Positions 1 through 10,300 of a stretch of DNA of 64,000 nt are shown here, in pieces. The stretch covers positions 5,592,501-5,656,500 of the forward strand of contig NC_048539.1 in assembly GCF_902806685.2 (NCBI RefSeq). Direction: 5' to 3'. The position numbers were made by a program, and so were the translations under genes. Each line of letters begins with the position of its first letter. Positions within the stretch are counted from its first letter, which is position 1. Under the pieces are notes generated by a model that saw only the letters and a program-made list of their open reading frames with translations, made no database searches and had not been told where the DNA came from. The DNA is from Maniola hyperantus (Eukaryota; Arthropoda; Insecta; Lepidoptera; Nymphalidae).

Positions 1-420
1 TTTGTGCCCACAATTTTGCCTTCATTGATATATCTTTATATGAACTATCCTTCGTATTATATAAGCATGGATATTTTCTAACCAATTCTATCAAATTTTC
101 GATCATTATGCAGTATTTTATTATTATTTTACGCCTATTCACTCCGACGCTAAAATAAAATTTGTAAAAAAATACAACACCCGACGTTAAAAGCGTCCTA
201 ACGCCGCGACAGAGCGTTGCGTACTGCTAGCGCCGGCGCTCTGTTTGACGGTATTGTACGATGGTAGTACAACACATCTTAGCGTCATAGCGCGGCGTCA
301 AGTTAACGCTCTGACGCGCGCTAAGTACGCGTCCTGTCTGACAAAGCCTTTAGGTAGATACAAACAATTGTTTGAGATTCACAATAGTTAGGTACTTAGT
401 GAACCGTCCGTTCTCATCAT
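1..420. other. Gene-free stretch, left edge
   Basis: No exon, RNA gene or recognisable transposon is supported here. Most of it is AT-rich, but about 180-340 is a GC-rich patch with CpG-rich words such as GCGCGGCG and loosely inverted similarity between its halves, which may be a decayed palindromic MITE. It is probably an upstream intron of the lectin gene that follows. Confidence 0.4.
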
Positions 421-680
421 CATGATCAACTCATACCCAGTTCACTACTGAGCACGGGGTCTCCTCTCAGAATGAGAAGGGCAGAGGCTAGGTGTAGGCC
501 ATAGTCCACCACGCTGTCGCAATGCCCATTCTCACACCTTTGTACTCTCAGACATGCATGTTTCCTCAAGCTGATTTCCTTCACCATTGAATGCTTAAGA
601 CGACGCTGCGTGCCCGGGATCGAAACTCCGACTTACCGAAAAGAAGGCCGACATCTTAACTACTTGGCTATCACAGTTTT
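421..680 (-). mobile_element. tRNA-derived SINE, family 1, diverged
   Basis: Read on the minus strand, it starts with a tRNA-like head: a degraded A box near 'ATAGCCAAGTAG' and a B box-like GTTTCGATCCC next to CCGGGCACG. The body then ends in the ATGATGATGA tail seen on the plus strand at 418-425. The same family recurs at 3134, 17811, 36901, 39866 and 61208. The copy carries several indels, so it is old. Confidence 0.75.
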
Positions 681-1552
681 CATTCTCATAGTCATAATAT
701 TATGCAGCCTAAAATATAGGTAACGATTTACACTGGAAATCTCTATTCTAACATTTGCCAACCGACCGATATATCCGATTAAAATACGCGTAGGCTTGCG
801 AAATACCCGCATAGGTGCAATGAATTTTTAATACTAAACCTGACTAAAACAAACTATTTGAGTGGGAATAGAAAGCAAAATGCAACACAGTCAAAATTTT
901 AAAGAATTCGACGTGCCTGTTATCCGTAATGTTACAAATTTTCTATTTCTGTGGAACATGTATTGAATTTAACAGAGTTTATCTACTGTAGGTATTGTCA
1001 TGCAAGGTGGGTGGTTATTGAACAATAGTGAATTTTACTTTCTTACGTTTCACTTGTCGCAAGTATTGAATAGTTTTTTCTCACAGCGCGACGTAGAAAC
1101 CTAGTTTTAATAGGCACCTAACTTTCCGTCGTTTCTTTCGATTTATCGCGCTTCCATTTGTAAATTGAATTTTTGAAAAGAGCAACCGCCGAGGTTTTTG
1201 CTGCTTCAGCTGGGTGAGGAAGGGCCTGTGATACCTATATTCACTTCACGGATTCAAGAGCTCTAAGAATGATCTCAATAAAGAGGTACCTATTTAGAAC
1301 TTATAGGCATCTTTTATTTAAAAAATACAATGCATAAAAATGATTTAATAATAATAATTAAATGACAAATAAAAATATTACTAAAGGTTTTATATTGTTA
1401 CGTTATTGGGAACTGATCTAAATTTTTACAAATAATTAATTTAAGATTAATAACTTCTTTATTGAAGTCAGTTCAATTAAATTGATATTTAACTCATTCG
1501 ATGTATAATTCGATAGGTAAGTTAAATAAGCCTTTTATTTATATTGTTATAG

Positions 1553-3751
1553 GTAAAATACATCTGGACATCGGGTCGTCTCTGCGACTTCAAGGGCTGC
1601 AACAGACCCGATCTGCTACCGAACGAAATCAACGGCTGGTTCTGGACAGCTGAGCTACAGAAACTGGCTCCCACTACAAATCGACAGCAAAACGACTGGT
1701 CAGAAGGCGGCGGTATTGGAAAACCACAGCCTGACAATAGGGTAAATTTTATACTTAGGTATTAGAATAGAATAGAATATGTTTTTATTCAAGGAAATTT
1801 TTCTAGTGCTTTTGAATCGTCAAATACTATTAGGTCTGATATTTGTGAGTTGTCAGTATTGAGTAGGTACATCCTTACATCCCTACTTGAAACAAGCAAC
1901 AAACCTTGTACCAATATTGTTACATCTGTGACACAACAGAAAAGCAGGCGTCAACTTGTTAAGTAATATTTGTCATAAACCCGTTAAATCCGCAAATAAC
2001 ACACAATGAAAACGAAAGCCGACGTGAATATTTATGGGCGCGCGAAATAATCACCGAAGGGCGTACCCGCATGCCTACAACCCACTTTCTCCAAACCGGC
2101 AAAAGCTCATCGATATGCAGTGTGCGTCAGCCTTAACGTCAGACGTCGTCAGGTGATATAGTATATTATATTGTAGGTAGATACAGGTAAATAGGTACCT
2201 ACCGCTTTCACGTATGTAAACAGCCGAAACAACTGACGTAAACCCTGATCGCTTAAGAATAACTTTGTAATGGTGTAAGCAAACTTGGAGAAAAATTTTT
2301 TAAGAAAGAAAATATCGAAAGAATATTATAACGAAAGTTAGTTTTCTGAAGTGTGGTGCGAATGGTGATGCCAGCGCAATCTTAGCATCCGCGTTGTTGG
2401 CTTGACACCTTTTGAGCAATCAAGATTTTAATATTATAATGATTATAAAGTACATTATTACACTCTCTCTGCGTCGTATTCCTTATTTCTAATGGTCATG
2501 ACCTCTTTCCATTGATCACTTATATAGGAGTTTTCTTAGAATAATAATGCGGTGGTTCCGCATACGACTATGATTATTATCGATTGATTTACTAGCATTT
2601 GCTAGTGGTAATAACCGGGCTGCGTGTTCTCCGAGGCACGGAGGATACAAAAAGACCAAATTAGGTTACCTATCCAGTTGACATGGGTTAACGTTGTTTA
2701 GCAATCGCAATCGACTGCTAGGCTCTGTCACAACTATGCATAGACGTGTGCGCTGTTAGTAGTAGCTGTCCAATTATGTTATTAGTTTTGATGCAGCTGT
2801 AACAATTTAGAAATGCTTCCGTATTTTCTTGCAGTTTGTTGGCAGCACAGAGAATTCAACCTCAGAAACTAAGTGATCAGTGTTAACTTTTGCTGTTATC
2901 CGGAAGAACTACATCCGCTTTTCATCATAAACTCACTAGCGTTAGTCACATACGCAGCCAAGGCCTTGCATTAAGCGGTTTATTGCATAAGTCTTTCAAG
3001 CCGAGTACCTACCTTGTTTTCTATGCAATGCAACCACCTTACCTAATTGCTTTTGTTATCAGTACAACCACTAAGTGCGGAATTTGCTTGGAAACAATAG
3101 GTAATCTATATGCATATTTAAAAGCTTGGTCAATGAACATCATCATCATCATGATCAACCCATCGCCGACTCACTACTAAGCACGGGTCTCCTCTCAGAA
3201 TGGGTTTTGGCCATAGTCTACCACGCCTTTGAGAACTCTCAGGCTTGCACGTTTCCTCACGATGTTTTACTTCTCCGTTAATGCTTTGCTTGAAACGCAC
3301 ATAACTGCGTAAAAGTTAGAGGTGCGTGCCCGGGATAAAGCCCCCGACGCGACGTCCGGAATAGAAGGCGCTTTTGTACGAAGACGACGATCTCTAAATT
3401 CATCATCAACAACCGATAGACGTCCACAGCTGGACATAGGTCTCTTGCAAGGACTTCCACACGGCACGGTCTTGCGCCGCCGGAATCCAGCTACTCCCTG
3501 CGACTCACCTGATGTCATCCGTCCACCTAGTTATCTCTAACTTACAGAAAATTCACCTATCCTATATTTATTTCTAGGAGTTGATCCAAGGAGGTGCAGC
3601 GGAACATTGTGTAGCGATTCTAAACAACTTCTACAACGACGGTGTACATTGGCATGATGTCGCTTGCCACCATCGCAAGCCTTTCGTCTGTGAAGAGAAC
3701 GACGCGCTTCTCAAATACGTCCGATACACCAACCCTAATCTGCGAGTTTAA
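1553..3751 (+). CDS. Clect27: C-type lectin, last two exons (Clect27-like)
   Basis: Two exons are joined in phase: 1553-1741 (63 codons, acceptor TTGTTATAG, donor GTAAAT) and 3578-3751 (57 codons plus TAA, acceptor TTTCTAG). They encode the C-terminal 120 residues. Features are KYIWTSGRLCDFKGC, the NGWFWTAE motif, and the C-terminal lectin-fold signature WHDVACHHRKPFVCEEN with its paired cysteines. This matches what I know of Drosophila Clect27, a secreted C-type lectin-domain protein, and it ends in the same way (NPN-hydrophobic at the C-terminus). The classical EPN or QPD sugar-binding triplet is not obvious here, so calcium-dependent carbohydrate binding should not be assumed. The 5' exons, with the signal peptide, must lie left of the window or in exons I could not see. 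The 1.8-kb intron holds a SINE and a LINE tail. Confidence 0.85.
1742..3133. other. Lectin intron, first part, no gene seen
   Basis: AT-rich intron. The ORF at 2890-3180 has no exon signals or family resemblance. I see no defined element apart from short simple runs such as AGAATAGAATAGAATA near 1765. Confidence 0.5.
3134..3385 (-). mobile_element. SINE family 1 copy
   Basis: It carries the CATCATCATGATCAACCC tail, the GGGTCTCCTCTCAGAATG core and the GTGCGTGCCCGGGAT head region in minus orientation. Compared with the copy at 36901 it has internal deletions, and its B box is damaged. The overlapping ORFs on both strands are shadows of the repeat. Confidence 0.75.
3400..3540 (-). mobile_element. 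LINE (RTE-like) 3'-end fragment
   Basis: The words CATCAACAACCGATAGACGTCC, the TAGGTCTCTTGCAAGGACTT phrase and the run up to ATCCGTCCACCTAG match in style the better copy at 59476-59733, read on the minus strand. This is the common lepidopteran tail of a non-LTR element. It abuts the SINE and lies 37 bp before the last lectin exon. Confidence 0.5.
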
Positions 3752-3833
3752 ATTAATAATTTTATTTATTAAAATTGTGACATCATAATGTAAAATATTC
3801 AGTCATGAGTTTTTCTAGAGTTACAATAGATCA

Positions 3834-3839
3834 AATAAA
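3834..3839 (+). promoter_or_regulatory. Poly(A) signal of the lectin gene
   Basis: AATAAA lies 83 bp after the TAA stop, in an AT-rich 3' UTR. It is the first canonical hexamer downstream of the stop. Confidence 0.6.
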
Positions 3840-3851
3840 AACAGTTTTGCA

Positions 3852-5084
3852 GCATGTTTTATAACAAAATCCCTCTAAAATGAACCAACACTAACGATTG
3901 ACGTCACAACTTTTAGTGTTGCCTTTAGTTCCATTCCATCCAGTTTCTTGTTTTGGACCTTGGAAAATAAAAATCATAATTTTTGCTAACTAAAAGCAAT
4001 GTTTCGGTTTCTTATTATCGTGATTCTGTGAAAATACATTTATAAGGATTATTCATAAAAATAAATTGATAAGGATTATTATCAAAAATTAAGTGGCTCA
4101 GACTAAAATATATTAGTTTTATCAGTCTTAGATATAAGTTTTACCTCAAATATCATATTTATTGAATTAATTTATATAAATAGTAGTCAACCAAGAATAT
4201 CCACAATGGAGAATATTTTAATATGTACATTATTTATATATTTATGTCAATAAAGACTGCTATTAAATTATTTAATGTTTTATTTAACACTAGGTTTAGC
4301 CTGTGACATTATAGCCTATGTTACTTCTGCATTTAAAGTAGCTTTCTAAAGGTAAAATAGTTATTAAAATCGGTTCAGTAGTTTCAGAGTTTATCAGTTA
4401 CAAACAAACAAATCTTTCCTCTGCATAATACCCTATAGTAGATGATGCCTGCAACTCTGTCTGCCTGGATTTAGGTTTTGTAGACTATTTCCTGCGGGTA
4501 CTTTCAAATCTCAATTATTTTTCTACTTAGTTTTTTTGATTTTTACCAATCCAGAAATTAATTTTTTAAGAGATTAATAATATGATTAAAAAGATATCCA
4601 CATAAACAGTATAAATGCTTTATTTCTGGAAACAAAAAAAACACTCTTGCAATATAATTATCAACCAATTTTAAGTTTGTATCTTCTGGACGAGACTTTC
4701 TTGACCATGACAAACCAGATGCAAATATTGCAAAAATACACAAGTGACAAGAGCATGGTAATTTGCATCAAACGGTACAGGCGCAGGAAACTCAGCTTCA
4801 GTCCAAAGCTGCAACATTTCATTAACCCATTAAAACTAAAAAGACTGGTACACAAAATATCTCACATAGGGCCAGCACAGAAATGCGGCAAGATACTCTT
4901 TGGAAACATTTAAATATCTAGCTTAATTCAATTCAATTCAATTCCCAATTATTGGCTTTTAGGTGTGCCAGCTGGGCACAGAGTGTTTCGCCAGTGTCAC
5001 GTTTATGGAGAAGGCACGAAGGAGATTGTTCGGTGAGAGCTGTTGTACAGTTAAATTTTGAATATCTACAAAATAGTTAAAATT
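3852..5084. other. Intergenic stretch, lectin to LINE
   Basis: No gene is supported. 4647-4913 (+) and 4558-4855 (-) carry short open frames without splice or family support. At 4966-5034 a short open segment follows a TTTTAG and precedes GTGAGA, looking like an isolated exon or repeat fragment, but I could not tie it to a gene. Near 4440-4500 there is a fragment of the common CTGCCTGGATTTAGG LINE tail. A (ATTCA)n-like run is at 4925-4941. Confidence 0.4.
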
Positions 5085-5738
5085 TTTTTTTTTTTTGGTA
5101 GTTTGTTAGTTTGTTAGTCCTTAACCTAGAAAAAAAAACACAAATGATTAGTTGTCTATTAGATTTAAAACATTAGTTGGAGACAAACACAATAATATTT
5201 ACAATTTAATTTTATTATATTCTATATATTTACATAAAAATCTACAATATGGACTAAACACAAACATTAATAAACATTCAACATTTATAGGACGAGGGAC
5301 TTTGTGAGGGAGGACATCATAGAGAGGATGGAGAAGTTTGGGACAGTTGAAGAGGATGTGAGAAACAGTGCCTTCATGTAAGCCACACTCGCAGAGTGAG
5401 TTATCCCTTATCCGAAGTTTAGCCAGGTGGACAGGTGTACAAGAGTGACCGAGACGTAAGCGGGAGATAGTAGAGGAGATCCAACGATTCGCATATCTAT
5501 GGCGAAAAAACCACGGTCGTCTTGGGATGTTTGGCTGGATGGATGCATAAAATTTACCCTTGATTAATTTTGATTTATTCCAACACATATTCCAGGATTT
5601 ATCCATGTAGGATTTTGCTAGGGCACTTAAATCTTGTGGCGAATTTTTGAAGTGTTCCAGAGAACCAGATTCTATAGCTGTTTTTGCACAAGAGTCAGCA
5701 GTCTCATTTCCAGGGATACCTGAATGACCCGGGATCTA
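5085..5738 (-). mobile_element. 5'-truncated non-LTR retrotransposon, RNase H/C-terminal end
   Basis: The minus strand is open from about 5738 to 5199. It begins with the end of an RNase H domain (PGHSGIPGNETAD), continues into a 135-residue tail with RLRLGHSC and CECGLHEGTVSHILFNCPKL, a cysteine-histidine motif typical of the C-terminus of Jockey/I-type LINE ORF2 proteins, and stops with TAA at 5199. A T-run on the plus strand at 5083-5096 represents the 3' poly(A). The reverse transcriptase and everything 5' are missing, a normal 5' truncation. The open frame suggests fairly recent insertion. Confidence 0.8.
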
Positions 5739-5957
5739 GCTTATCTAATTCATATATGTAGATTTGTAATTGACATTAAGTTTATAAAACATGTAGCACT
5801 TCTTTAGTCCTTGTGTCAACTGGCACTGTTATTCCAGTAAATTAGAAAGTTAATATGTTAAAAATATAATTGTAGAGTAGTTCATGCAGCAATTATCAGT
5901 GCAGACCCTTAAACTTAAAAATACATAGACATGATTCACTCTCTTATAATATAATGG

Positions 5958-5963
5958 TTTATT
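5958..5963 (-). promoter_or_regulatory. Poly(A) signal of the PIN4 transcript
   Basis: AATAAA on the minus strand, 177 bp after the PIN4 stop and only 6 bp after the stop of the downstream small ORF. Its position suggests that the small ORF is inside the mature PIN4 mRNA. Confidence 0.6.
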
Positions 5964-5969
5964 ACCCAC

Positions 5970-6143
5970 TTACTCTCTATTTGCTAATTCATCTATGGTC
6001 ATATCAAATGAATCATTCGATCTGTGAGGATCAGGTAGGTCTGTAAAATCCTTGTCAAATTGCTCTTGCAAACAGTATATTCTTTCCATGATAAATAACA
6101 AAAGTATCGCCCAGAAGTATTCAAATTCAAACATTCCTTTCAT
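5970..6143 (-). CDS. Putative 57-aa small protein overlapping the PIN4 stop
   Basis: An ORF of 57 codons reads ATG at 6143-6141 to TAA at 5972-5970. Its ATG overlaps the PIN4 TGA as ATGA, so it lies in the -1 frame relative to PIN4, right after an A6 run (GGG AAA AAA TGA). The product has an N-terminal hydrophobic stretch (YFWAILLLFIM, residues 9-19), a short basic/cysteine segment (ERIYCL), then an acidic tail ending DELANRE. This would fit a small membrane-anchored protein. It ends 6 bp before the poly(A) signal, so it nearly fills the PIN4 3' UTR. I recognise no family. Termination-reinitiation, -1 slippage on the A run, or plain chance are all possible; conservation is untested. Confidence 0.4.
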   Translation of the reverse strand: MKGMFEFEYFWAILLLFIMERIYCLQEQFDKDFTDLPDPHRSNDSFDMTIDELANRE

Positions 6144-6984
6144 TTTTTCCCTTCAACCATTATTATATGATAGCCAAACTTTGTTTTGATGGGAGGATCT
6201 GTGTATTTTGGGCTAGTGATTGATGATATAGGCAAGGCAAATGCAGCATCCTGGAAGGGGCCAACCATCGAACCACGAGTCATCCAGCCGAGGTCCCCGC
6301 CTTGCCTCGCCTTGTCTTCACTGTAAGCAGCCGCTACATCAGGGAATTTTTGACCTGCTTTCAATTTTTCCAAAGCTTCTAAACATTTGGATTGTTTTTC
6401 GCACAAAATGTGTCTAACTTTGACAGCTGTCCCGCCTTTTTTTTCCTTTGCTGCCGATTCTAAATTCAAAAAACATTTTCATATGAGAACCCCAGTGAAT
6501 CTGAGTTATTCGTTAAGGTTAATACTGCAGGCAAGGTAAAATATTTTAATCACTGATCTCCACTAATAGTAGTATTACCTATTAAGCAGGGTACTCACTA
6601 GCTGTGTAGCATGTGACGTATCTGATACTGTATCAACCGCAAGTGGGTACGGCTCGTCCACGGTCCCCGCGTATCCAGCTACGAGTTACGTGTTGCCGTC
6701 CAAGCGCACACTGCGAGCCGCCTTTGTGTTTGCAGTGATACTTACTGCGCTCCACGCGCGAGCGGCTCGCAGCGGGCTCGTGCCTGCGTAGGTACTCACT
6801 TGATACAGTATCAGATAAGTACGTTACATGCTACACGGCTAGGTGAGTACCATGCTTTAGAGTAGATGTCAGTGGACCTAAGTCCTAATCCTATTCCTAA
6901 CCATTTCTAACCTTTCGCTTCACCAGTTGATTTTCCTGCAGAGGCACCTTTTGATTTTCCTTTGTCTGATGATTTAGGTGGCAT
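6140..6984 (-). CDS. PIN4: Parvulin-type peptidyl-prolyl isomerase PIN4 (PAR14)
   Basis: Two exons: 6984-6912 (ATG, 73 nt, donor GTTAGA) and 6459-6140 (320 nt, acceptor TTTAG). Spliced length is 130 residues against 131 in human PAR14. Residues 1-34 form the lysine/glycine/serine-rich basic N-terminus (MPPKSSDKGKSKG) that in PAR14 is linked to DNA and preribosome binding. The rotamase domain starts near residue 37 with VKVRHILCEK, followed by GGDLGWMTRG, GPFQDAAFALP and the terminal FGYHIIMVEG signature. Known role: cis-trans isomerisation of X-Pro bonds, nuclear and mitochondrial, ribosome biogenesis. The intron contains a palindromic MITE (6597-6852). A copia element sits head-to-head 77 bp upstream of the ATG. 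The exon-2 frame continues a few codons upstream into the intron, which would misplace the start if the splice were ignored. Confidence 0.93.
6597..6852. mobile_element. Palindromic MITE in the PIN4 intron
   Basis: The left end GGTACTCACTAGCTGTGTAG and the GATACTGTATCA block are mirrored at the right end by TGATACAGTATC and CTACACGGCTAGGTGAGTACC. Arms are about 45-50 bp with a few mismatches around a GC-rich core. No ORF. Non-autonomous DNA transposon, superfamily not determined. Confidence 0.75.
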
Positions 6985-7060
6985 TACAATAATTATTTTA
7001 AGCGTAGCCTTAAATGACACAATCACCAATAATACTAAAATTACAAATACGAGAGGACAG

Positions 7061-7240
7061 TGTTGAACTGTATTATGGCAACTCAGAATTTCTAAGTCAG
7101 TCGTTGTCTGTGGTCTGCACTAAGTGCAACCATGCTTTTGTCGTGTATCCTAATTATTAATAGAAATAGAAATTAAAGTGTCTTTAATATAGAAGGCTGA
7201 AGTTTTACTGGCTACAAGAATCCTCCAAGTACACCTATCA
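7061..7240 (+). repeat. 5' LTR of the copia element
   Basis: 180 bp, starting TGTTGAACTG and ending ACACCTATCA. Identical to the 3' copy. It would carry the element's promoter. LTRs this short are normal for copia-type elements. Confidence 0.95.
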
Positions 7241-7255
7241 TGGTTATGGACCCAG
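7241..7255 (+). other. Primer-binding site, internal tRNA-iMet type
   Basis: TGGTTATGGACCCAG directly follows the 5' LTR. It does not match the 3' CCA end of a tRNA. It is complementary, with about one mismatch, to the anticodon stem-loop region of initiator tRNA-Met (around CTGGGCCCATAACC). Priming from a half-molecule of tRNA-iMet is the established mechanism of Drosophila copia. Confidence 0.75.
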
Positions 7256-7311
7256 GTCACGCCAGAAGAAATTAAAAAAAAAAAGAAAAGAAAAGAACGC
7301 CACGCCGCGAA

Positions 7312-10300
7312 ATGGAGGAACACGACAAAAAGAACAAGTATGGCGTCACGCCATTTGCCGGCTCAAATTATAGTAACTGGTTGTTTAGAATAAAGATTGT
7401 ATTGCAAGCGCAAAATCTATACAGTTACGTATTTTCGTCAGAATCAGAAGAAAAGCCGGATTCTACGAAGGAAGGAAAATGCATGGACATTCTGGTCCAA
7501 TGCATTAGTGATACTCATTTGGAAATAATCAAGGAGTGTAAAACGTCAAAAGAATTATTGAAGAAACTTGATGATACTTTTGCAAGGAAAGGTATAGCGT
7601 CACAGTTAATTACAAGAAAAAGATTGTTAACCCAGAAATATGATGGAGTGGAAGGTCTTGAAAACTATTTCATTGTTTTTGAAAAACTGGTAAGAGAATT
7701 AAAAGAATCGGGCGCTCAACCTAGTGAGAGTGAAGTCTGTTGCTACATGTTATTGGCTATGCCTCCGGCATTCCAATATGTAGTTACGGCGATAGAAACC
7801 TTAAATAGTTCAGATATTACGTTAGAATTTATTAAGAAAAGATTATTAGATGAAGAAATTAAAAGAATAGGTTTTGGAACTCAAGAGGAGAGTGATGCAT
7901 TTATATTGAATCAAAGAAAGAAACAGAATAATAAGAAATTTAATAATTCGCCAAGCAGCAGCACCAGCAGTTTCCCATTTAACTGTTATAATTGCGGGAA
8001 GCGGGGCCACCGGAAGGCTCAATGCCGTTTTAGAAAAGCACAAGGCTCAGCTAATATTGTTCAGAAGGAAAGAGAAGATGAGGTTTCCTTTATGACATCT
8101 TCAGAAGCATTAGTAACACAGGGAAGTTCCAGAAAAATAGAGTTTATAGTTGATTCTGGGGCTACGGATCATCTGGTTAACAAAAGAGAATATTTTAGTA
8201 GGATCGAGAAGTTAGAGACCCCTATTAAAATTAATATTGCCAAGGACGGTGAGGTGTTAAATGCATATGAGTCAGGTGTTATTTATACAAAGGAGGTTAA
8301 ATTGAAAAATGTGCTGTTTGTGCCAGACCTGCGGTGTAATCTGCTGTCAGTAAATAAAATTGAAAACTCCGGATTTGGGATAACCTTTGAAAATAATAGG
8401 TTGACTATTCACAAGAATAACAAAACAATACTAAAAGGTAATAAAATAAATAAGTTATACAGATTAACCCTAAATTTGAAAGATGAAGAATTATGTGCAC
8501 AGAAAGCTTATAGCATTTCAGAAACTCAGAATGATTGGCATAGAAAACTTGGACATGCTTCAAAAGGAAAGTTAGAAAAATTGAAGTCTAGAAAACTAAT
8601 ATCTTTTGAAAACTCAAATAAAGAAATATTATGTGAACCTTGTTTAAAGGGAAGACAGACTAGATTGCCATTTGCAGAATATAATTACAAAAGTAAGAGA
8701 ATTTTAGAAGTTATTCATTCGGATTTGTGCGGTCCAATTAATCCAGCGACATATGGTAACAAGAAATATATTTTAAGTTTTGTTGATGATTACAGCCATT
8801 TTACAACAGTCTATTTGTTAGAAAGCAAAACGGAGGTGCTACAGTGTTTCAAGAAATATGTAAATTTGGTAGAAACCCAATTTGATAAGAAAATATCTAG
8901 ATTTCGGTGCGATAATGGGAAGGAATATGACAACATAGAATTTAAAAGCTATTGCGAAGAAAAGGGAATAAAAATTGAATTTACAATAAGCTACACACCC
9001 CAGCAAAACGGGAAGTCAGAAAGATTCAACAGAACTGTTGTAGAAAAGGCAAGAACTTTATTAGCCGACACAAGTTTGGAAAAACAATTATGGGGAGAAG
9101 CGGTATACAGTGCTACCTACATAATTAACAGAATTCCAACCAGCAGAGGTGTCATACCTGCTGAGATTTGGTATGGTAGAAGTCCAGATTATTCTAAAAT
9201 AAAAGCCTTTGGTACTGAGGCATATGTACATATTGGCAAGGAGCACAGAAATGGAAAGTTTGATGTGAAATCAAAGAAGTATTACATGGTTGGCTACTGT
9301 GATAATGGATATAGACTCTGGGATTCCGAGCTGAAGAAAATTATTAGAAGTAGAGATGTAATATTTAATGAAAAACCAAGAAGTAACATGGAAACTTTTA
9401 CATACATAGAAGAAGATGACTTACCATCAAACTTGCCATTGCCTTGTAGAGAAAAGAGCCAGCAAGATCAATCAATAAGTAGTACTGAGGAAAAAAGTAC
9501 AGGAAAGACATCTACCGAACCTTATCAAGAAATAAATGATACAGAAAGGGAACAGAGACAAAGAAAAAGACCAGTATGGTTAGAAGACTATGAGACATTC
9601 CATGCTGCATACATTTCTCAAGAATTTATAAATGATGAACCAAGGACATTACAAGAAGCAGTGGAAAGCGTAGAAAGTGACAGATGGAAAGAAGCAATGG
9701 ATAGCGAATTGCAGTCACATGAGAAACATCAAACATGGACTATGGTAGAAAGACCAAAGGATAAGGAAGTCATAGATAGTCGATGGGTATTTCGAAAGAA
9801 ATCAGATAATAACTACAAAGCCAGGTTAGTGGCAAAAGGTTTCCAGACTTCACAATATGAAGAAACATATGCTCCTGTTGGAAGACTCACAACGTTAAGG
9901 TCATTGCTTGTAATTGCAAATCATGACAATCTAAAGATAGAACAGTTGGATGTGAAAACTGCTTTTCTCCATGGCATACTTAAGGAGGAGATATACATGA
10001 GTCTACCAGGTCAGCATAATAGTGAAAAAGTGTGCAAACTTAACAAGTCAATTTATGGCTTGAAGCAAAGCCCAAGGTGTTGGAATAAAGTATTCCACGA
10101 GTTTATGTGTGCAAACAACTTCAAGTGCTCAGATTATGATAGTTGTTTATACTTATTACAAAACGAAAATGGTGAGATAAGTGTGTATGTGTTTCTGTAC
10201 GTGGATGACATTTTAATTATGAGTGCATGTGAAGAGAAAATTAAAGACCTTAAGTTTAAACTAGAAAAACAATTTGAAATGGTTAGTTTGGGTCAAGTTC

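Noticed and set aside
2890..3180. 96-codon ORF on the plus strand
   Set aside because: It lies in the lectin intron, partly in a SINE, with no splice or family support.
4647..5040. 88-codon ORF and a short AG/GT-bounded open segment near 4966
   Set aside because: Neither can be tied to a known protein or to each other. The region is between two confident genes and probably holds decayed repeats.
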